A stretch of DNA of 64,000 nucleotides from Zingiber officinale (GCF_018446385.1 NC_055992.1:22042877-22106876), one strand, 5' to 3'. Positions 1-12,059 are shown, numbered from the stretch's first letter. Translations and numbers: made by a program. Notes: a model not told the origin generated them from the sequence alone.

Positions 1-427
1 ATCTCTGTACAAAGCTGCGACTTGTGCTACGACTACTCGTCTACTGCTTTAAGAAGTGTCGACTGAGCCTCAACTTTTACATACTGTCGGTATAACTTAT
101 TTTTGATTGTATTGTACTTAATTCAAGTAAGATAGTAGATTGCCTACTCGTCTACTGATTGTATTGTACTTACTATCTTACTCATCTTGTTGTACACACT
201 GCTTCTTTCCGAGGCTTTCGGAAAGAAGAGGCTTAGTAGATTGCCCATCGGTGCGGTCAAGGATCGCGGGCCTTGGAGTAGGAGTCGACCTAGTCTCCGA
301 ACCAAGTAATCGAACTGTTCTTTATTTTTTCACTGCACGACTTTGTTTTTAATGAGTAAAAGAAAAGTTTTAAAAGCGCGATATTCCCCCCCCCCCCCCC
401 CCTCTATCGCACCTATTCGATCCAACA
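1..427 (+). mobile_element. 3' part of an LTR, cut by the window start
   Basis: The segment ends in TCCAACA at 427. It carries a C-run followed by CTCT shortly before that end, as do the LTR ends near 29.9 kb (CACCCCCCCTCTAG) and 63.8 kb (CACCCCCGTCTAG). A CCGAACCAAGTAA string resembles CCGAACCACGTAA in the LTR at 28859-29944. A perfect 11-bp inverted repeat (CTTCTTTCCGA, 202-212 with 218-228) would form a hairpin. A direct duplication (TGATTGTATTGTACTTA) recurs about 60 bp apart. I infer a solo LTR or the 3' LTR of a copia-type element. The start is outside the window, so no target duplication can be checked. Confidence 0.5.
386..402. repeat. Poly-C run of 17 bases
   Basis: Seventeen consecutive C near the end of the LTR fragment, in the position where related LTRs here carry 5 to 8 C. 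It is probably an expanded and length-unstable homopolymer. Confidence 0.9.
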
Positions 428-775
428 GTTACCATAATTAGTATCCACTTTTAACTCTCGACATCCCAACATCTCCACCTAGTGAGAAACAAGTGCTTGG
501 CCGAACTAAGGAGTATAATCTGTGCTAGTCTTACAGAATTGATGATACCCGAATGCATCAATTCGATAACTAGAAAAACTCTAATACGTTCATAATTACA
601 TATGTAGAGATAATCACAAGTTGTGATCCAATCACAAATTCTCTCATACTATGAATTATATTACAATAAATGAGTTTAAGACTATTCAAACATATAATAT
701 ACACTCAAATAGTGAATCTATATTTATCAAATAAATAGTAAAATCATAATGCGGTTGTCTTAGGGCATCCCTAAA
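428..775. other. AT-rich intergenic DNA, nothing recognised
   Basis: Between the LTR fragment and the tandem array I see no ORF of note, no RNA gene and no repeat ends. Confidence 0.6.
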
Positions 776-1131
776 AATGTAACAATAGGTACTTAAGCAA
801 CATAAAAAAGACCAATACATAAGCATTCTTTAAGCATGGTATTTACACCCTATATGTTCTAGATAACGCATCAAGAAATAGGTACATAAGCAACATAAAA
901 AGATCAATGCATAAGCGTTCTTTAAGCATTGTATTTACATCCTATATATTTTAGATAGAGCATCAAGAAACAAATACATAGGCAACATAAAAAGACAATG
1001 CATAAGCATTCTTTAAGCATAGTTTTTACACCCTATATGTTTTGGATAACGCTTCAAGAAATAGGTACTTAAGCAACATAAAAAGATCAATACATAATCA
1101 TTCTTTAAGCATAGTATTTATACCCTATATG

Positions 1132-1786
1132 TGTTGGGGTTGTAAGATTTTAAACATAGTTTTACATTGAAAATACATGGGAAAAATCATAAGTTTATAA
1201 GAGAAAGATATCTCTATTGGTATGAGGCCTTTTGGGTAAAGTCCAAGAGCAAATCCATGAGGGCTTAGGCCCAAAGTGGATAATATAATACCATTGTAGA
1301 GATATTATAATTCTTATGAATCTAACAATTGGTATCAGAGTCTGAACTACCAGAAGGTCAAACCGCTAAATGTGCACAAGAGTTATGGTCTAATTGAGTC
1401 ATGTGAGTATAATATTAACCTTGAACAAAGAAAGTGAGGGCTCCCATGTCCATAACAAGAGGACCGGACACCAAGCAGGAAGTCCTAAATGTAACTAGGT
1501 AAGGAAGTCCTAGTAAGTCGGTTGGACCGAGGGGTGGGTCAAGAGTCGGACGTGGGGGACCCTCTGGTCCTTTGTTTGAGGAGGGGGGATGTTAGGTTGC
1601 AAAATTTTAAACATAGTCCCATATTGAAAACACATGGGAAAGATTATGTGTTTATAAGAGAAAGATATATCTTCATTGGTATGAGACCTTTTGGGTAGAG
1701 CCCAAGAGCAAATATATGAGGGCTTAGGCCTAAAATGGACAATATCATACCATTGTGGAGATATCTAAATTCTTTTGGATCTGACA
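1132..1786 (+). mobile_element. TRIM (miniature LTR retrotransposon), complete
   Basis: Two LTRs of 196 bp (1132-1327) and 197 bp (1590-1786) both run from TGTT to CA and share most of their sequence, for example TTTATAAGAGAAAGATAT and GAGGGCTTAGGCC. Directly after the left LTR comes TTGGTATCAGAGTC, a primer binding site for initiator tRNA-Met. A purine tract, GAGGAGGGGGGA, lies just before the right LTR. The element is flanked by a perfect 5-bp duplication, ATATG (1127-1131 and 1787-1791). The internal part is only about 260 bp and codes for nothing, so it must depend on proteins from another element. The boundaries are firm. Confidence 0.92.
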
Positions 1787-1927
1787 ATATGTTATGGATA
1801 ACACATCAAGAAACAGGTACTTAAGCAATATAGAAAGATCAATGCATAAACGTTCTTTGCCCTTAAACATGGTATTTACATACTATACGATCTGATTAAT
1901 ACATTGAGAAAAGGGTTAGAATGTGTC

Positions 1928-2030
1928 GAGGCAGAGACACTGGTCAAGATTGAGACACTACCGAGATAGAGACGCTGGCCAGGATTGAGACACTACCGAG
2001 ACAGAGACATCGGCTGAGACCGACAAGTAC
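1928..2030. repeat. Short GAGACACT tandem repeats
   Basis: A GC-richer patch inside the array region repeats GAGACACTACCGAGA(T/C)AGAGAC with a ~36-bp period, about 2.5 copies. It interrupts the 92-bp unit and has no coding sense. Confidence 0.65.
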
Positions 2031-2110
2031 TTAAACAACAAAAAATCTCGATGCATAAAATGTTCTTTACACTAAAACATGACATTGAGTTATTATACGG
2101 TCTGGTTAAT

Positions 2111-2564
2111 GCATATAAAAAAGTATAGAACATGCCTTTTGTGTTTAAACACCCGCATAATCCACTTTGGATGCCAGAGAACTAGGGGTATGATCGGGGC
2201 ACGACTATGCCTTCGATTTTTCACCATAAAAACTCACGGTTTCTTTCTCTTTTAAGGTAGGGGGCAACCACTCTCCCCCTTCTACCCTCTAGGTCTTACT
2301 TATTGGTTGCTCAAAGACCAAGTCTAATATTTAAATAATTTATTACCAAGTTTATTTATTTATGGATAGACTAGGTCCAATGATTGCAATTAATAAAGAC
2401 TTATCAAACACCTATTAATAAAGACTATGTTCAATAATTAAATGATTTATTACTAAGTTTATTTATTTATGGCTTAAAAATTAGGTCCAATAATTTAAGA
2501 CCAAATATATTAAAACCTATACGTGCAATTAATAAAGACTTATAAACAATGATTAACCAAGTCA
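2111..2564. other. Intergenic DNA with short internal duplications
   Basis: No gene is seen. Phrases such as TTTATTACCAAGTTTATTTATTTATGG and GCAATTAATAAAGACTTAT occur twice within 2330-2545. Related text (ACGTGCAATTATTAATCATAAT, TTCAATAATTAAATGATTTA) appears at 8285-8360, on the far side of the inserted LTR. The DNA around the insertion site therefore held this repeat before the LTR arrived. Confidence 0.5.
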
Positions 2565-2785
2565 GGTAATGTCAAACCTGAGGCGATCGACTCAGCCCCA
2601 CGAAAGTTTTTCATCTACCACTAGGATAAATCGGGAAGCGCTCGCGTCAAGCAGCAAAAAAGCCCAACATCCCTTGGTTACGAGTCTCATTTAGAGAAAA
2701 AATTCCTACAAATACGTCGTAGTTGGGAATCGAACCATGGGTGCCTGGATGACAAATGGATAATCTCCCACTGTATCATAGCCCG
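2565..2785 (-). mobile_element. tRNA-derived SINE, copy 1, minus strand
   Basis: Read on the minus strand, positions 2741-2731 give GGTTCGATTCC, a perfect match to the RNA polymerase III box B consensus. A degenerate box A (ATGATACAGTGGG) lies about 40 bp earlier. The body that follows (TAGGAATTTTTTCTCTAAATG, then GATGTTGGGCTTTTTT) is shared with 53290-53490. The 5' end stops at the GCCCG that was duplicated when the solo LTR at 2786 inserted. I did not find a clear poly(A) tail or target duplication, so the distal end is approximate. Confidence 0.5.
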
Positions 2786-5700
2786 TGTCACGCCCCAGGG
2801 GAGTCTTTGCTAGAAAAAAATTTCCGACAGCATCCCCCCCTGTATGGGTGACAATCTGAATTTTATCTATAAAACCCTTAGGGCCGCTCAATCCACGGCC
2901 AACACGACCGAAACATATACAATAAAATATGATAAGCATTCCACCCAGTTTATATAATTCAGCATCCAGCTAACACAACCACACAATTATAAAGGTAAAA
3001 ATCTACTCCACTACTACAAGGAAAAACACAACACAATGGAAAGCCTTTGTAGTGGAAAACATCAGCATCATACCCGAAACACGACATAAAATCCATAAGT
3101 ACAAGAACTACACATCATAAGTATGTAGACATAACAAAACAAGGAAACAACGAAAGTCCGAAACCAGAAACCCATCTCGACACTTAGTGGGGGACTAGTG
3201 ACTGGAACCTCCTAACAGCTTCAACCTGAAATAGAAAATATATCAACGGTGTGAGTCCAACACTCAGCGGGTATCAAGCTAACATGCATAGTATAATATA
3301 TCCAATAATAATAATTATGTCGTACAGTCTCCTGGACAATAGCTGAAAATGTAAAACTGAAAAGACAGGAGAAAATTGTACTCACCTAGGCCTCTTATCC
3401 TGACATAAAGGTCGTCAGACCCAACTCATCATGTCTCCTGTATGCATGTCAATCATATGCATCTACAAAAATGTAACATCCAATATGTAGTAATCACAAG
3501 CAATAAATACAATCCATGCATATGATGCAAAATGTCCTGGTCACCCCTGACACCATCTCACACGCAATGGTGAGACCGAGTGGGTAGAGCTATGACAACT
3601 GTGCACTCTGCTATCACTACTCCTGAGTAACCGAGTAGACAGGATGTTGTTGGAGTACACCTATCTTCCTACCCCAAATCATAAGTGGGTGAGCTCAATG
3701 CTCTCATCTCCCTGAGACAATTCAGAGGAGGGATCCCTATCCTACTACCACGCCATGTTACCATTACCCATGAGCAGGCCAACGGAGCCCTTGACAGAGC
3801 AACCTGCTGCAACGCACCCTGCCTGATATACCACTAACCCATGAGTGGTTGTGTGTGCAGATCTATGTAACTGAAGCGATGTGCTCAACAATAATGGAGC
3901 AGACAATCGCTCAGCATGCAATCATGCAAAATGATGCATGTCACTAAGCATGTAAATCATGATACCTCCATAATATATACCAAAAGGTAAAGAAATTCAA
4001 CAAGGATCTAAGTATCATAAAACTAGGTACACATGTCAAATATGTCTTGTAACTAGTCATGTACACAGTAAGGCAATGTATGTCACTACTTATAAGCTCA
4101 TAAGTACACATGGCAAGAACAAAAGAATATAAGTCTAAATGCATATAGATAATAATAAACAAAGGCATGCTATAGGTATTAAGTAGTGATATACCAAAAT
4201 AAAGATAAACATAATTATTACTAGTGGCTATAATCTACTACGCATATCGAAATGACATTATAAAAAAAGATAAGTCAAGGTACCCGCCTTAAAAAGAAGA
4301 TCGTATCCAACCAATCTAATGTCGAGACGCTCGTCTCGAATCAGAGTCCTGCATCAATCAAGACATATATTTTATTTAACTAAATTCATATGAATTAAGT
4401 AGCTAAATAAAATCCCCCAAATCTAGTTATAATCCACCGGTCAACTAGGATTAGCTCCATTAACCCTAATCATTCTACCATTCGTATTTAATCTAACTAT
4501 CCTTAAATCAAATTTGCATTGTTAAGTCCAAACAATGAACTGACCTCCAACAACTCATATCATGCTAGACTTAAATCAACTCTATTAACAATTCATTCTT
4601 CAATCTTACCACCAGATAACCTAATCACAAATAAACAACTAACTACAATATTCAAATCAAACCTTGACCTATAGCTAAGCATAGTTAATCCACTAAAATC
4701 CCAATTCAAGTATGCAATCAGCCAATCAGCAAAACTTACCCCTTAATCAGATCCGCAACTGCTCGAAGGAGACCCCAAGTGCAGCTACAATGAACAGGGA
4801 GCTTTCCTCTCATATCTGCAATGCTTGATGATGATCCCAGATGTATCTGTTGGTTGCTACTCAGAATACTGTCCTAATTCCCCTGTACAAAAATTTGTAC
4901 AAGCATAGAACTATCCTAGCTACCCATGTGCTCTACTGAAGTTAAATTTGGATTGCAAACGATGCTTAACATTATTAATCCAAATTGTTCTTCAGAAGTT
5001 GAACTTGGATTATAAACGATACTTAACATTTTTACTCCAAGTTTAATCGATGTGATCTTCCTAAGTTAAACCATATTACAGAAGTTAATCAAATATCTAT
5101 TTCAAAGATCAACTTCTAGGTTAAACATGGTGAAGCACTAGGCCTTCTTGGGTATGGGATCATCCATCACTTCCTAGATAAAGCCTTTAAAAGAAATCAG
5201 ATATCTAACTTCTTACAGTAAACTAGGTTTAACTATAGAGACCTCAATAGAAGCACAATATCGAAACATGAAATCGAACAATAAAATCGATAACAAAAAC
5301 GATAACCTAAAACCGATAACCTCTTGTTTTTGATTTTTCAAGATCTATACAAAAAGATGAACTAGTCATGATACGAAAACAAATGACTAGTTATACCTTT
5401 TTGTAGCTTATAGACCTCTTGATCTTTTACTGTATTCCTTTCCTTCTCTTGGACGTCGTGTGGATGACGATCTTCCAAGATGGAATCCACCCAAGCTTCT
5501 TCCTTTTCTTCCTAGATTCAGCCACCAACTAACCTCCTAGGGATGCTAGACAAGAGAGCTTCCTTTTCTTCTTCTTCTCCTTCAAGCAATCGACCACCAA
5601 GAGACCAACCTTGATGTCGCCGACCTCCAAGAGAGAAAACAAAAGGAGAAGAGAAAACGACAAGGGTCGGCCACCAAAGGATTAGAAGAGAGGAATAGAA

Positions 5701-8192
5701 GGTGTGTTATCTCATGAGGCACCCCTCTATCTCTTTGATAATCCTTGGTATTGCCAAAAAAAAGGAAAGTTTTAAACATAATTAAAACTTCCTTATATTC
5801 CTTGCCAATGACTAAAAATGAAAGTTTTAAAATAAAAAATTAAAACTTCCTTTAATGCTTGTCATGGCCGACCCTATACTTGTGCTCCAAACAAGAAAAG
5901 TTTTAAACATAAAATTAAAACTTCCTTATTTGTTTCCAGTAAGAAATTTTAATAAAAATTTCTCTTTTAAATTCCTTGTTGGTTATAAAAGGAAAATTTT
6001 ATAAATTAAAATCTCTCTTTTAAAAACATGTGGATGGTTACTAAAAAGGGAAGTTTTATCAAAAATTAAAATCTTTCTCTTAATTACAAATAAGGAAAGA
6101 TATCAAACCTCTCTCTTAATTCTTTTTAGAATACTATAAAAGGAAAGATTTTAAAATTTAAAAACTCTCTTTTAAAACCATGACTTTCACAAAAGGAAAT
6201 ATTTTAAAATTTAAAATACCTTTTTATTTTAATGTGGTCGACCACCTAGCGTGGGCTCCAAGCTTGGCCGACCATAACTTGGCTCCACTCTTTGGCTTGG
6301 TCAGCCCTAGCTTGGGCTCCAAGCTTGGCTTGGCCGGCCACAACAAGATGGGTAAGAAGCTTGGCTTTAAGTGGATATAAGGCTTTATAAATAAGAGGCT
6401 ACAACAAGGACCGAGAGGTGGAATTGATTTTGGTCTCCCGATGAGCTTGAGCTTCCCGTGTTCGCCCCGAACACCCAACTCAAGTTCATCAATAATAACT
6501 CATGCCACTAAAGAGTTATTATTGCACTACCGCACCAGTCTCATATTACAATATGAGCTCCTTCTTATCATGAGTGTGTTAGTCTCCCTGTATTTAAGAT
6601 ATCGAATGCCCACTATTTAAATGAGTTACTGACAACTCACTTAATTAATATCTAGCTCCAAGAGTTGTACCACTCAACCTTATTGTCATGTCGGACTAAG
6701 TCCACCTGCAGGGTTTCTATGACAATCCTTATGAGATCCTCAAGGGGACATCATCAACCTAGATTATTATGACACAATTTCATTCTATAATCAACAACAC
6801 ACCATATAAATAATATCGTTTCCCAACTTATCAGGCCTATTAATTTAACGAACTAAATCTCACCCTTTGATAAATTAAAAAATAAATATTAAGTATACGT
6901 GCTTGTTATTATATCATGATTAAGAGTACGTACTTCTATAATAACAGAGGTTTTGTTCTTTTATGTAGTCGGTATAAAAAGAAACTACCTCAAATGGTCA
7001 TGCTCAATACACTCATAGTGTACTAGTGTAATTTTATAGTTAAGATAAACTAATACCAAATCACACTACAACCACTCTAATGGTTTGTCTCATTCTATCT
7101 TGGTTGTGAGCTACTATTTATAATTTATAAGAAACTGATAACATGATCTTCTGTGTGTCATCTCACACCATGTTATCTATAATATAAATTAAATGGACAA
7201 CTACACTTAGCATAAATGTAGACATTTGCCCAATGTGATTCTTATTTCAAAATAAATATTTATACAAAAAACTAGGCTTTTAGTATACATCCTAACAGTA
7301 TGAGTTAGAGATAGCGCACAAGGAAGGGGCAAAAGCACATAGAGGGACCGGTAATACCTCAACACCAACCCACGGGAGGAGGGAGACCTAACTAGGGCTC
7401 GGACCCTCCTCCTTTGGCCGAAGGTCGCCTCATGCAGAGGTGGCGCCTTTGATCGGAAAGCCCAGAAATGGTTGGCGATGGTTGGGGGCTAGGGCACGGA
7501 GTAGCCACAAAGACGTGACCATAGTGAGGAAGGAAGGAGAGGAGGCAACAGCGCGAGGGAAGTTCCATCGGCGTCGATGCCTAGTGTCTGCTGATTGACG
7601 CGACGGGGGACCGAGAGCATAGGTGGCCGGCGACGATCACTCTAGGGCAGAGACGCGAGGAGGAAAGGAAGAAGAAAGTCGAGCCGCCTGGTAGCCAAGA
7701 GTGTTTGGTTTTGGTGAGGCACACGGAGGGGAAGACCATTGCCGGCAATGATCTCGTGGCGATTGGTGCGATCGGGATCTCCGCGACGAGGAGGCGACGG
7801 CAGGGGAGGGAAAGATGACGCGGGGAGAAGAGAAAGGGCGAGGCTTTCCCTTGACCGAAGGGCTTTGTAGGCGTGGGAGAAGAAGCGTCGAGAGGGTGGC
7901 GCCGGGTGGGGGAAGATGAGGAGCTCAGGGAAGAGGAGAAGATAAAAGGAGAAGAAAAAGAAACAAAAATAAAAACAAAAACCTAGGTTTTAATTGAAAC
8001 TTAAGTTTTATTAACTCAATCAACTCCCACATTTGGGTATCTCAAACAGGCTTTTCCCAAGCCTATAAATGTATCCCCTTAACATACGTCATACGAGCTT
8101 CTAAAAATCCTCAGAAAATTTTTAAAAATTCTAATAAGATTATTTCCTCAAATAACATTATTATTTAATTATTATTTGTTCAGTATTTTACG
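2786..8192 (-). mobile_element. Solo LTR of a ~2.9-kb LTR family (Ty3/gypsy Tekay/Del-like?), copy 1
   Basis: The plus strand reads TGTCACGCCCC at the left end and TATTTTACG at the right (the terminal CA is apparently mutated to CG). A perfect 5-bp duplication, GCCCG (2781-2785 and 8193-8197), flanks it. The sequence matches, in reverse, the solo LTR at 58638-61575; shared blocks include the AGTGTTGGACTCAC type, the CATGAGCGG/ATGAGTGG run and CTCGTATG. Removing the nested solo LTR at 4848-7297 leaves about 2.95 kb, the same as the other copy. No internal gag-pol is present, so it is a solo LTR left by LTR-LTR recombination. The strand is inferred from the pyrimidine-rich leader and splice-like sites in copy 2. 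The Tekay assignment rests on the LTR ends only. Confidence 0.8.
4848..7297 (-). mobile_element. Nested solo LTR (~2.5 kb, copia-type?), copy 1
   Basis: The plus strand starts TGTTGGTTGCTACTC and ends TATACATCCTAACA. Reversed, this matches the element at 25308-27899, which starts TGTTAGGATGTATACTAAAAG and ends CCAACA. Shared marks include GTACAAAAATTTxTGTAC near one end and the GGCCGACC / CAAGCTTGG block. Flanks are GTATC (4843-4847) and GTATG (7298-7302), a 5-bp duplication with one mismatch. It sits inside the solo LTR at 2786-8192, so it is the younger insertion. Small ORFs inside it (for example 6180-6380 and 5582-5779) show no protein features and are treated as chance. Confidence 0.85.
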
Positions 8193-8224
8193 GCCCGAAG
8201 TCTTAATAAAAACTTATTAAACAC

Positions 8225-8302
8225 TTATTAGGTTCAATAATTACAACAACAACTAAGCCTTTTCCTACTAGGTGGGGTCGACTTTATTAGGTTCAATAAT
8301 TA
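8225..8302 (-). mobile_element. 40-bp truncated retroposon between 19-bp target duplications
   Basis: The 19-bp phrase TTATTAGGTTCAATAATTA occurs at 8225-8243 and again, identically, at 8284-8302. Between them lie 40 bases that begin CAACAACAAC. On the minus strand the insert ends AAAAGGCTTAGTTGTTGTTG, a tail of the kind I recall from Au-type SINEs and RTE LINEs. Long duplications of this size are typical of LINE-driven retroposition. The insert is therefore a severely 5'-truncated copy. The choice between SINE and RTE LINE is not decided by 40 bases. Confidence 0.7.
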
Positions 8303-11170
8303 AATGATTTAATACCAATTTTATTAAATTATATACGTGCAATTATTAATCATAATAGGAGTGTATTTAGTAGTCGTATTTTGAGATTTAGATTAAATAT
8401 TTTAACCTATTTTAATTATGTGTTGGGGTTTTAAGTGAACTAATTTTGAATACTATACCTTTAGCCTAATCTATTATCATATATATATGAGTTGATAATA
8501 AATTAGATTTATATATAAAAGAAAGTCCCCAAGAATTCAGATGAATCTTGATTTAGTTTCTTGTTCATCATCGACAAGAAACTTTTCAATATCGTCACTC
8601 CCTAAGTCTCTTAGAAGATCTTACTTTTTTGTTTACTGCATCTTTTTCTACAAGGATGTCGATGATACCAAGACAAGGACAATGACTTGTCTTTATATTT
8701 ATACATTATTTTCTTATATTATATTTAATTGATGAATTAGATTTTTTATTTTTATATTTTCTATACTGAGTTGTTTATTTTAGAATCAATGCGATTTAAA
8801 TTTTCCAAGAACTAACATAGCTCCCTAACTCCTAACGACGTAACATAGCTCCCTAGCTCCAAACGACGGCACAAGGCCGGCCAACGTACGTCACTGCCAC
8901 TGGCGGCTGCCGTTGGCCGTTGCCAGCCTGGCGGTGTCCACATGCTGGGTGCCGCTGTCACAAGGAAAAATCTCCGGCCACGGAAACCTTGTCGCCGCTG
9001 CAATCCAATTTTAATTAAAACAAAAATAATTTATGAATTAATGTATTTAGTCCACAATTAACTTTTCTTAACAATACAAATTTGAATTGTCTCTTTGGAT
9101 TAAACTTGTCTCAAGCTTTGTTAATTAAAAAGCTCTTGGCGCCTTTTGTTTTGTTTTATTTTCTTTTTTTTAAAAAAAAATCTGTTTGTGTCATAAATGT
9201 GTAATTTAAGGCTTCACATTTAACAAATCTGGAATTAGATTAACAGGAAAACGATATATTTACTTTATGCTTTGCATGATTGTAACAGTATGTAGGAAAA
9301 CAAACAATGATTATGCTCATTTTACTTATTTTGATCGTCTATCTCTAGATTATATGAACAAAGATAAATTATAATATTAGTTGATAGCCCATCATCAAAT
9401 AATTCAAAATTGAGAAGAATTTTTTTCCCAAAACATAGATCCACCGGAATTAACTCTTGTTCCATTATAATAAAGATGTCACCGATGCACCTCTAATTAA
9501 CTAGGCACCCTACGGGTACTTACGCTTTGCATGATGAATCATACGGAGGAATTTTCCAGTGTGAACTTGACAGATTAAATTTACCCTTCAGACGACTTCA
9601 TCTTAGTCTCATTTACTTTAGCTTTTACATTATTTATTTATTTATTTATTAATTATTATTATTATTATTATTATTTACCGTCAGAAGTGAACAGAGCCAA
9701 GAGCCAGGATCCAAACGTCCTTGGACGCGCATGGTCATATGAAACCAGCTGCCCATGTATTAATTCTGGATAAGTTCACGGAGAATATTATTCACTTCAC
9801 TGCACTCTCCACTCAACTACTCGTCTTCTCCATGGAATTAAAAAAAAAAAAATGGTTTGACCCACAGCTGAAAAAAAATGATTTGACCCACAGCTGATTT
9901 TCTTTTTCTGAAAACAAAAATTAGAAGATCCATGAAATGAAATGAAAAAATAAAATAAAATAAAATAAAGGACCGTGCAGCATGCGTTTGAATGCCCGTG
10001 ATAAATCAATTGCAAATCTATCGGACGTGCGTTGATTACTGTTTGTCCTTTTCCTACACGGGCCGGGGATTCTGCGTCACATGCATGCATGTCTTGACAG
10101 TATATATATATATATATTACGTTATGACATAATAAATCGGAAAATAATTTGACAGAAAGACCAACAGAATGTTTTTCACTAATCGGGAGACGACAATTAT
10201 TCAACATGAGGGTCTGGCTGATGCATGGTTGGTTCATTTGATCCGATAAGTACTCCTTGACTCATTCACACGCTCAAATTGTCCAATTTGACTGATTAGC
10301 TTGACTAGCCTAACTTGCACAAGGGTTTGGGGCTTGTTAATTATAATTAATTTAGTTGGGTCGTCACCTTGCTCATTGGTCTATTCAACCAATTAGGAGT
10401 CCTTATTCCTTGTCTCATGCATATTGTTGCATAGACTATAATTCTCACTTGGCATTATATACAAATGTCATTCCTAAATTTATTGTATATATAGTACGTA
10501 GTATATGGGGTACGTTTCTAAAATCTAAATCTCATATATATTTAGTACTTTCCTCATTAAGTTAATTAAAATATGGATAAATAATGATAATTAAAAAATT
10601 AAAAAAATTATGATAACTTAAATGAGATGTAGAAGAATATAAAAAATTAATTACTAACATGTACGATAACTAAACCAAATAATAAATATGCAGCATAATT
10701 AATGAAGAATCTGATATGATGCTATTGACAAGGATAGTAATAATTAAACTAATGATGATATTAAAATAGAAAATATTTTATTTAATAGATGGTAATTAAA
10801 CTAAATATGAAAGATATTTTTTGATGGATGATGGTTAAACTAAAAATATATATATTTTTATGAATGATGTCTAAATTAAATTTGAAATTTTTGATGATAT
10901 TTGGATTTTATGAATATTATATGCTAATATATATGAATTTGTGATAAAAACTAACTAAATACGAGTAATTTAAAATTATCAACTAAATAAATAAAATTCA
11001 ATTTCGGAAAGAGGAAATATGTTTATACCCAGATGATGCGAGATTCGCTCATGTTGAAGTTGCTGAGTGTTATTGAACTGTAGTAATACATAGAGAGATA
11101 CTTCATCTGCTCTGTGTTGAATCTGGAAGAGCCAATATTTTCTTGCAAACTAAAATACGAAAGCACGGTT
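8303..11170. other. Intergenic DNA, no gene recognised
   Basis: I see no convincing coding region. A 28-bp unit is duplicated at 8813-8868 (TAACATAGCTCCCTA). TTTGACCCACAGCTGA is duplicated near 9856-9896. There is a short TA run near 10102. A 63-residue frame at 8541-8732 and a 146-residue minus-strand frame at 9797-10237 have no recognisable features. Confidence 0.6.
9629..9676. repeat. ATTT/ATT microsatellite
   Basis: A run of ATTT units passes into a run of ATT units, about 48 bp in all. Confidence 0.85.
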
Positions 11171-11372
11171 GAATCTTTCTACGAATGTGTTGGCTCTTGA
11201 TTGCAACTAAGAAAGTCAAATAAAAAAAACAAAAGTTGAAGATAAAAAAAAACATACATGATAGATGGGGCGAATCTTTCTACGAATTTGTTGGCTCTTG
11301 ATTGCAATTAAGAAAGTCAAATAAAAAACAAAAGTTGAAGATAAAAAAAAAACATACGTGATAGATGGGGCG
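11171..11372. repeat. Tandem duplication of a ~101-bp unit
   Basis: GAATCTTTCTACGAAT, GTTGGCTCTTGATTGCAA, AAAAGTTGAAGATAAAAAAA and GATAGATGGGGCG recur with a 101-bp offset (11171 and 11272). The two copies are nearly identical, so the duplication is recent. It ends just before the MITE at 11380. Confidence 0.85.
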
Positions 11373-11379
11373 GAGATAA

Positions 11380-11732
11380 GAGCATCAACATCAATGTCTC
11401 TATAAGATAATCATCTTATTATTAAATTTAAAGAATCATTTTTTAATATACTCCATGCATCAACTATCCTAAAATTTCTATTATCTTTATTTTTTTATTA
11501 TTTTCTTTTCTCTATATATAATATCTAATCTATTCCATTTATTTTATCTCTCCACCAAATTAAATAATATTTTAATATTTAGAAAATAAATTTTATTAAT
11601 TAAATTTTAAGAAATACTATTTATGAAGTCTAAATTTAGGGAATAAATAGGATAACTGATGTAAAAAGAAATTATACAAAATATAAAATTTTAGGTAAAT
11701 TCTATGTGTTAGAAAAGCTGATATGGATGCTC
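11380..11732. mobile_element. Tourist-like MITE (PIF/Harbinger type)
   Basis: It begins GAGCATCAACATCA and ends TGATATGGATGCTC. The terminal inverted repeats match at 12 of 14 positions. TAA flanks it on both sides (11377-11379 and 11733-11735), the 3-bp duplication expected of PIF/Harbinger elements. The 353-bp body is AT-rich and non-coding. It lies 1.2 kb upstream of the alpha-galactosidase start. Confidence 0.8.
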
Positions 11733-11803
11733 TAACAACGAGTTCAAATCCTCTGATTCGTAATCTCTCATCCCCTTCTGATTCCTCCCATAATTTGCAC
11801 ATC

Positions 11804-12059
11804 TGATCGTAGTTAGAATCCGGTCAAAATTTGTTGCAATCTCCCCTGGGTTCATCTTCTTATCCAAGTTATAGTTTGAATCAAGACAGACGACCGGAGG
11901 CCTCTAGTGGTGGACGGGTCATCCCTTGCTCAATGCTATATAGTCCGTCCACTGTTGACAGCTTCCGATCACCTGTCTCAATCCAAACTACAACCTGGGT
12001 AGGAAAGTGAACTCATAGTAGATTGTAGCCAATTTTGATCAAATTCCAATAGTAATCCA
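11804..12059. mobile_element. MITE-like element with ~38-bp imperfect inverted repeats, copy A
   Basis: The left end reads TGATCGTAGTTAGAATCCGG and continues TCAAAATTTGTTGCAATC. The right end, reversed, reads TGGATTACTATTGGAATTTG and continues ATCAAAATTGGCTACAATC. A related copy lies at 15822-16065 on the other side of the alpha-galactosidase gene; shared blocks include TATAGTTTG(A/G)ATC, GACCGGAGGCC-like and CAATCCAAA. The target duplication is not clear. Confidence 0.65.

Larger units (their letters stand above)
776..2110. repeat. Tandem array of a ~92-bp unit, split by a TRIM
   Basis: The phrase GGTACTTAAGCAACATAAAAAG recurs with small changes near 788, 881, 972 and 1064, giving a period of 91-93 bp. 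Each unit also holds CATAAGCATTCTTTAAGCAT, TTTACACCCTATATGTT and GATAACGCATCAAGAAA. After the TRIM at 1132-1786 the same unit resumes (TTATGGATAACACATCAAG, then CAGGTACTTAAGCAATAT). A more diverged unit follows near 2022-2110. About five to six units can be counted. Removing the TRIM and one ATATG copy restores CCCTATATGTTATGGATAAC, which fits the repeat. Confidence 0.8.

Noticed and set aside
2690-2785. Functional tRNA gene on the minus strand
   Set aside because: Box B is perfect, but box A is degenerate, no cloverleaf closes, and the body continues as a SINE shared with 53290-53490.
9797-10237. 146-codon minus-strand frame
   Set aside because: It crosses homopolymer A/T and TA microsatellite sequence, has low-complexity Phe/Ile text and shows no domain or splice context.
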